Below are positions 61,350-64,000 of a stretch of 64,000 bases of DNA, piece by piece (the stretch's first letter is position 1; every line of letters begins with the position of its first letter). The notes under the pieces were generated by a model, which worked only from the letters and a program-made list of their open reading frames with translations, did no database searches and was not told the origin of the DNA. The position numbers were made by a program, and so were the translations under genes. The DNA comes from Bradyrhizobium sp. B124 (lineage in GTDB: Bacteria; Pseudomonadota; Alphaproteobacteria; Rhizobiales; Xanthobacteraceae): NCBI RefSeq assembly GCF_038967635.1, contig NZ_CP152413.1:434001-498000 (forward strand), given 5' to 3'.

Positions 61350-62915
61350 TCAGCTCGCCTCGGCCAGCAACGAGAGCTGGCGCGGCGGGGCCTCGGTTTC
61401 GTTCTGGTCGGTGAGGTGGGTCGGATAGGCGCCGGTGAAGCAATGGTCGGCGAATCTCGGATTGGCCGGGTCGCGCCCCTCATACCCCATCGCGCGGTAC
61501 ATGCCGTCGATCGACAGGAAGGCGAGCGAGTCGGCGCCGATGATGTCGCGCATCTCCTCGAGCGAATGGGTCGCGGCGAGCAGGCCGCCGCGGTCGGGCA
61601 GGTCGATGCCGTAATAGTCGGGATAGAGGATCGGCGGCGAGGCGAGGCGGAAATGCACTTCGCGGGCGCCGGCGTCGCGCATCATGCGCACGATCTTCTT
61701 CGAGGTGGTGCCGCGCACCAGCGAGTCGTCGATCAGGATGATGCGCTTGCCTTCGATCGCGGCGCGGTTGGCCGAATGCTTCATGCGCACGCCGAGCTCG
61801 CGCACGGTCTGGGTCGGCTGGATGAAGGTGCGCCCGACATAGTGGTTGCGGATGATGCCGAGCTCGAACGGCACGCCGGAATACTGGCTGTAGCCGACTG
61901 CGGCGGGCACGCCGGAATCCGGCACCGGCACCACGACGTCGACCTCGGGATGGCTCTCGCGCGCGAGCTGGGCGCCGAACGCCTTGCGCACGTCGTACAC
62001 CGAGCGGCCGCCGACGATCGAATCCGGCCGCGCGAAATAGATGTACTCGAAGATGCAGGGTCGGGCCGGCTTCGGCGGGAACGGCTTGTGGCTGTGCGCC
62101 CCCAGCTCGTCGAACACGATGATCTCGCCGGGCTCGATGTCGCGGACATACTTCGCGCCGATCATGTCGAGCGCGCAGGTCTCCGAGGTCAGGATCGGAT
62201 GGCCGTCGAGATCGCCGAGCACCAGCGGACGGATGCCGAGCGGGTCGCGGGCGCCGACCAGCTTCTTGTTGGTCAGCGCGACCAGCGCGTAGGCGCCCTC
62301 GATCGCGCGCAACGCCTCGATGAAGCGATCGATGAAGCGCGCGCGCTTCGACTGTGCCACGAGATGCAGGATCACCTCGGTATCGGTGGTCGACTGCATC
62401 AACGCACCGCCCTTGACCAGCTCGCTGCGCAGGGTCAGGCCGTTGGTCAGGTTGCCGTTGTGGCCGACCGCAAAGCCGCCGGCATTGAGCTCGGCGAACA
62501 GCGGCTGCACGTTGCGCAGGCCTGTGCCGCCGGTGGTGGGGTAGCGGACATGGCCGACCGCGGCGTTGCCGGGCAGGCGGTCGATCACCTCGCGGCGGGA
62601 GAAGGCGTCGCCGACCAGGCCGAGGCGGCGTTCACTGTGGAAGCGGGCGCCGTCGAAGGAGACGATGCCGGCGGCCTCCTGGCCGCGGTGTTGCAGGGCG
62701 TGCAGCCCGAGCGCGGTGATCGCCGCGGATTCGGGATGGCCGAAGACGCCGAACACGCCGCATTCCTCGCGGAGCGTGTCGCCATCGAGATCGGGGTGGT
62801 ATCTGAAATCGTTGTCCCGGAGATGGTCTTGTCGAAGATGGTCCTGCATTTCGATCGGGCCCAAATCGAGATCCATTTGGGCGGCGTGATCGGAAGGGGT
62901 TTGCATCTCGTTCAT
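61350..62915 (-). CDS. purF: Amidophosphoribosyltransferase
   Basis: A 521-residue enzyme for the first step of purine synthesis (PRPP + glutamine to phosphoribosylamine). The N-terminal nucleophile Cys52 sits in REECGVFGVFGH; the GATase core continues with LQHRGQEAAGI. The PRPP-binding motif is RIILIDDSLVRGTTSK. About 51 residues precede the Cys and must be removed or be a propeptide. ATG 62915 is used; TTG 62936 would add seven residues. cvpA is immediately upstream. Confidence 0.95.
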   Translation of the reverse strand: MNEMQTPSDHAAQMDLDLGPIEMQDHLRQDHLRDNDFRYHPDLDGDTLREECGVFGVFGHPESAAITALGLHALQHRGQEAAGIVSFDGARFHSERRLGLVGDAFSRREVIDRLPGNAAVGHVRYPTTGGTGLRNVQPLFAELNAGGFAVGHNGNLTNGLTLRSELVKGGALMQSTTDTEVILHLVAQSKRARFIDRFIEALRAIEGAYALVALTNKKLVGARDPLGIRPLVLGDLDGHPILTSETCALDMIGAKYVRDIEPGEIIVFDELGAHSHKPFPPKPARPCIFEYIYFARPDSIVGGRSVYDVRKAFGAQLARESHPEVDVVVPVPDSGVPAAVGYSQYSGVPFELGIIRNHYVGRTFIQPTQTVRELGVRMKHSANRAAIEGKRIILIDDSLVRGTTSKKIVRMMRDAGAREVHFRLASPPILYPDYYGIDLPDRGGLLAATHSLEEMRDIIGADSLAFLSIDGMYRAMGYEGRDPANPRFADHCFTGAYPTHLTDQNETEAPPRQLSLLAEAS

Positions 62916-62941
62916 CGCCTCTCGTAAGGGGCCCAAATAAG

Positions 62942-63577
62942 TTATCGGCCCGCGGGTTTCTCGATCAGCTTTTTCAAGCTGTCACGCGCAGGTTTGCTAT
63001 AGCCATCGCCCGACGCCGGCGTTGCCTGATCGTTGGTATCAGCCGCAGAATCGTCGTCCGGCTTATTCTTCTTGAACTTCTTTAAGATGGTGTTCTCGGG
63101 GTCATCAGGCAAGAGCGCCATCAGCCAATCCCCGGTTCCCTGCAGCACCACCCGGGACTTCGCGCCGGTCACCCAATCGGGCCGCTGCTTGTCCGGAACC
63201 AGCCAAGTGAAGAACATGAACGCCACAACCACGATCAGCAGGCCGCGGGCGAGCCCGAACAGGAAGCCGAGGGTGCGGTCGAGCGCGCCGATCCGGGAAT
63301 CCAGGATCATGTCCGAGATCCGCACGGTGATGATCGAGACCACGATCAGCGTACCGATGAAGACGCCGGCCACCACCACCACGGCCGCGACCGTGTCGTT
63401 ATTGAAGTAAGTTTTGGCGGTCGGCAGCAGCTTCGAGAAAGCATACAGCGTCACCAGCGCAGCGGCGCCCCAGGCCGCGATCGACAGGATCTCGCGCATG
63501 AAGCCGCGCACCATGGCAAGCAGGCCCGAGATCAGCATCACGCCGAGCAGGACGAGATCAAGTATCGTTATGGGCAT
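62942..63577 (-). CDS. cvpA: CvpA family membrane protein
   Basis: A 211-residue inner-membrane protein with four helices (LDLVLLGVMLISGLLAMVRG and following). The C-terminal 50 residues are charged and disordered. CvpA is genetically linked to colicin V production and envelope stress; here it is in the common cvpA-purF arrangement with purF 26 bases downstream. Confidence 0.93.
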   Translation of the reverse strand: MPITILDLVLLGVMLISGLLAMVRGFMREILSIAAWGAAALVTLYAFSKLLPTAKTYFNNDTVAAVVVVAGVFIGTLIVVSIITVRISDMILDSRIGALDRTLGFLFGLARGLLIVVVAFMFFTWLVPDKQRPDWVTGAKSRVVLQGTGDWLMALLPDDPENTILKKFKKNKPDDDSAADTNDQATPASGDGYSKPARDSLKKLIEKPAGR

Positions 63578-63747
63578 CGGCTGGTCAGGTCCGCTGGTAC
63601 GTTTGGGTCCGCTGTTAAGGGCTCGCGAATCGGCAAAGTCGGTGCCGTCCTAACTGAGGCGCATCGAGGGCATTCGGCAAGGCCGCAACACCACCAGTCC
63701 CGCGCGGCGGATGTATAGCGGCGGGGGGCTGATACGTCACGCCTGCT

Positions 63748-64000
63748 TTAGCTGGTCTCGCGACGGAATCGGGCCGGTGTGGCATTTTTCTCAGCCGCAT
63801 CAGCGCCCCTGGAGCCGCTTTGGTCGTCCCTTGGCGCAGCCCGGCCACCTCGCGGCGTACCGCGCGCGGCAATTTCGGCGACCAGCGTGGTCAGATTGCC
63901 GACGCTGTTCAGCGCGAGCCCGCTATCGCCGCCGCCGTCGCCGCGGGCCGATTCGGGCAGGATGGCGCGGCCGAAGCCGAGCTTGAGGGCCTCTTTCAGC
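63748..64000 (-). CDS. radA: DNA repair protein RadA, C-terminal end (cut by window)
   Basis: The 84 codons at the right edge read LKEALKLGFGRAILPESARG at the left of the protein segment, then LALNSVGNLTTLVAEIAARG, which is the end of the RadA Lon-like domain. The tail is basic and disordered (RFRRETS). RadA aids branch migration in recombination. The order radA-cvpA-purF agrees with related genomes. Confidence 0.85.
   Translation of the reverse strand, partial: LKEALKLGFGRAILPESARGDGGGDSGLALNSVGNLTTLVAEIAARGTPRGGRAAPRDDQSGSRGADAAEKNATPARFRRETS

Noticed and set aside
60864..62927. Open frame of 687 codons on the plus strand
   Set aside because: Antisense to purF and the SDR gene; no domain or start signal.
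1..64000. tRNA, rRNA, prophage or intact insertion sequence
   Set aside because: No cloverleaf, rRNA signature, integrase or complete transposase was recognised anywhere in the window; a dedicated scan could still find a tRNA I missed.

Overview
The window is GC-rich, densely coded chromosomal DNA. Gene content, codon bias and intergenic palindromes fit an alphaproteobacterium of the Bradyrhizobium/Rhodopseudomonas group (Hyphomicrobiales, Nitrobacteraceae). Supporting signs are the radA-cvpA-purF-SDR order at the right end, several Liv-type substrate-binding proteins, PAS_5 proteins, Tat-exported oxidoreductase-type proteins and many long REP-like inverted repeats. I saw no rRNA, tRNA, CRISPR array, prophage or intact insertion sequence. 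Assignments rest on reading motifs, not on database searches.

Layout. 0-2.5 kb: the end of an EF-hand protein and a response regulator/histidine kinase pair on the minus strand. 2.7-8.5 kb: an Omp85/BamA protein, then a tight DUF2167 - site-2-protease - substrate-binding-protein run. 8.6-13.3 kb: an MFS carrier, a beta-propeller protein, a TPR/winged-helix regulator divergent to a small membrane protein, and a class III nucleotide cyclase. 13.3-24.3 kb: stress and regulatory genes (SRPBCC, Dps, HD hydrolase, GlxA-type regulator, histidine phosphatase, YjbR, an NfeR-like PadR regulator with an O-methyltransferase, GNAT, a Tat-exported beta-helix protein, LysR/MFS pair, Lin0512). 24.4-28.3 kb: an SDR resembling peroxisomal enoyl-CoA reductases, GST, an unusual DsbB with a 52-residue partner, and the dicarboxylate carrier DctA.

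28.3-36.8 kb is the most accessory stretch. It holds a GST gene broken by one stop codon, an orphan small gene, a 5' fragment of an IS5-type transposase, a winged-helix/TPR regulator divergent to a Tat-exported alpha/beta hydrolase followed by cytochrome P460, an ArsC/YffB-like protein, a coiled-coil protein with a textbook terminator, and a PAS_5 gene preceded by a short copy of its own N-terminus.

36.8-43.3 kb: a complete Liv-type ABC importer (livG, livF, substrate-binding protein, livH, livM) with a perfect 12-bp hairpin after the binding-protein gene, then a DUF47-pit phosphate operon with a Pho-box-like site. 43.3-46 kb: a guanidinium exporter gene (sugE/gdx) behind a guanidine-II (mini-ykkC) riboswitch, and prfC, whose 3' end is repeated three times with flanking palindromes. 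46-54 kb: a Cys-motif secreted protein, NnrU, panB, an acyl-CoA synthetase, a YfgM-like TPR protein, a lipoprotein, der and a TetA-like MFS carrier. 54-57.6 kb: a TetR regulator between two similar operators that probably control an unknown small protein and a DUF3313 lipoprotein/DUF2147 pair. 57.7-64 kb (minus strand): a second Liv-type binding protein very like the one at 38.4 kb, an exported NHL-type propeller, an SDR, purF, cvpA and the end of radA.

The strongest leads are the guanidine-II riboswitch, the tandem prfC-tail/REP array, the TetR operator pair, the NfeR-like PadR regulator, the DUF2167-protease pair and the atypical DsbB.
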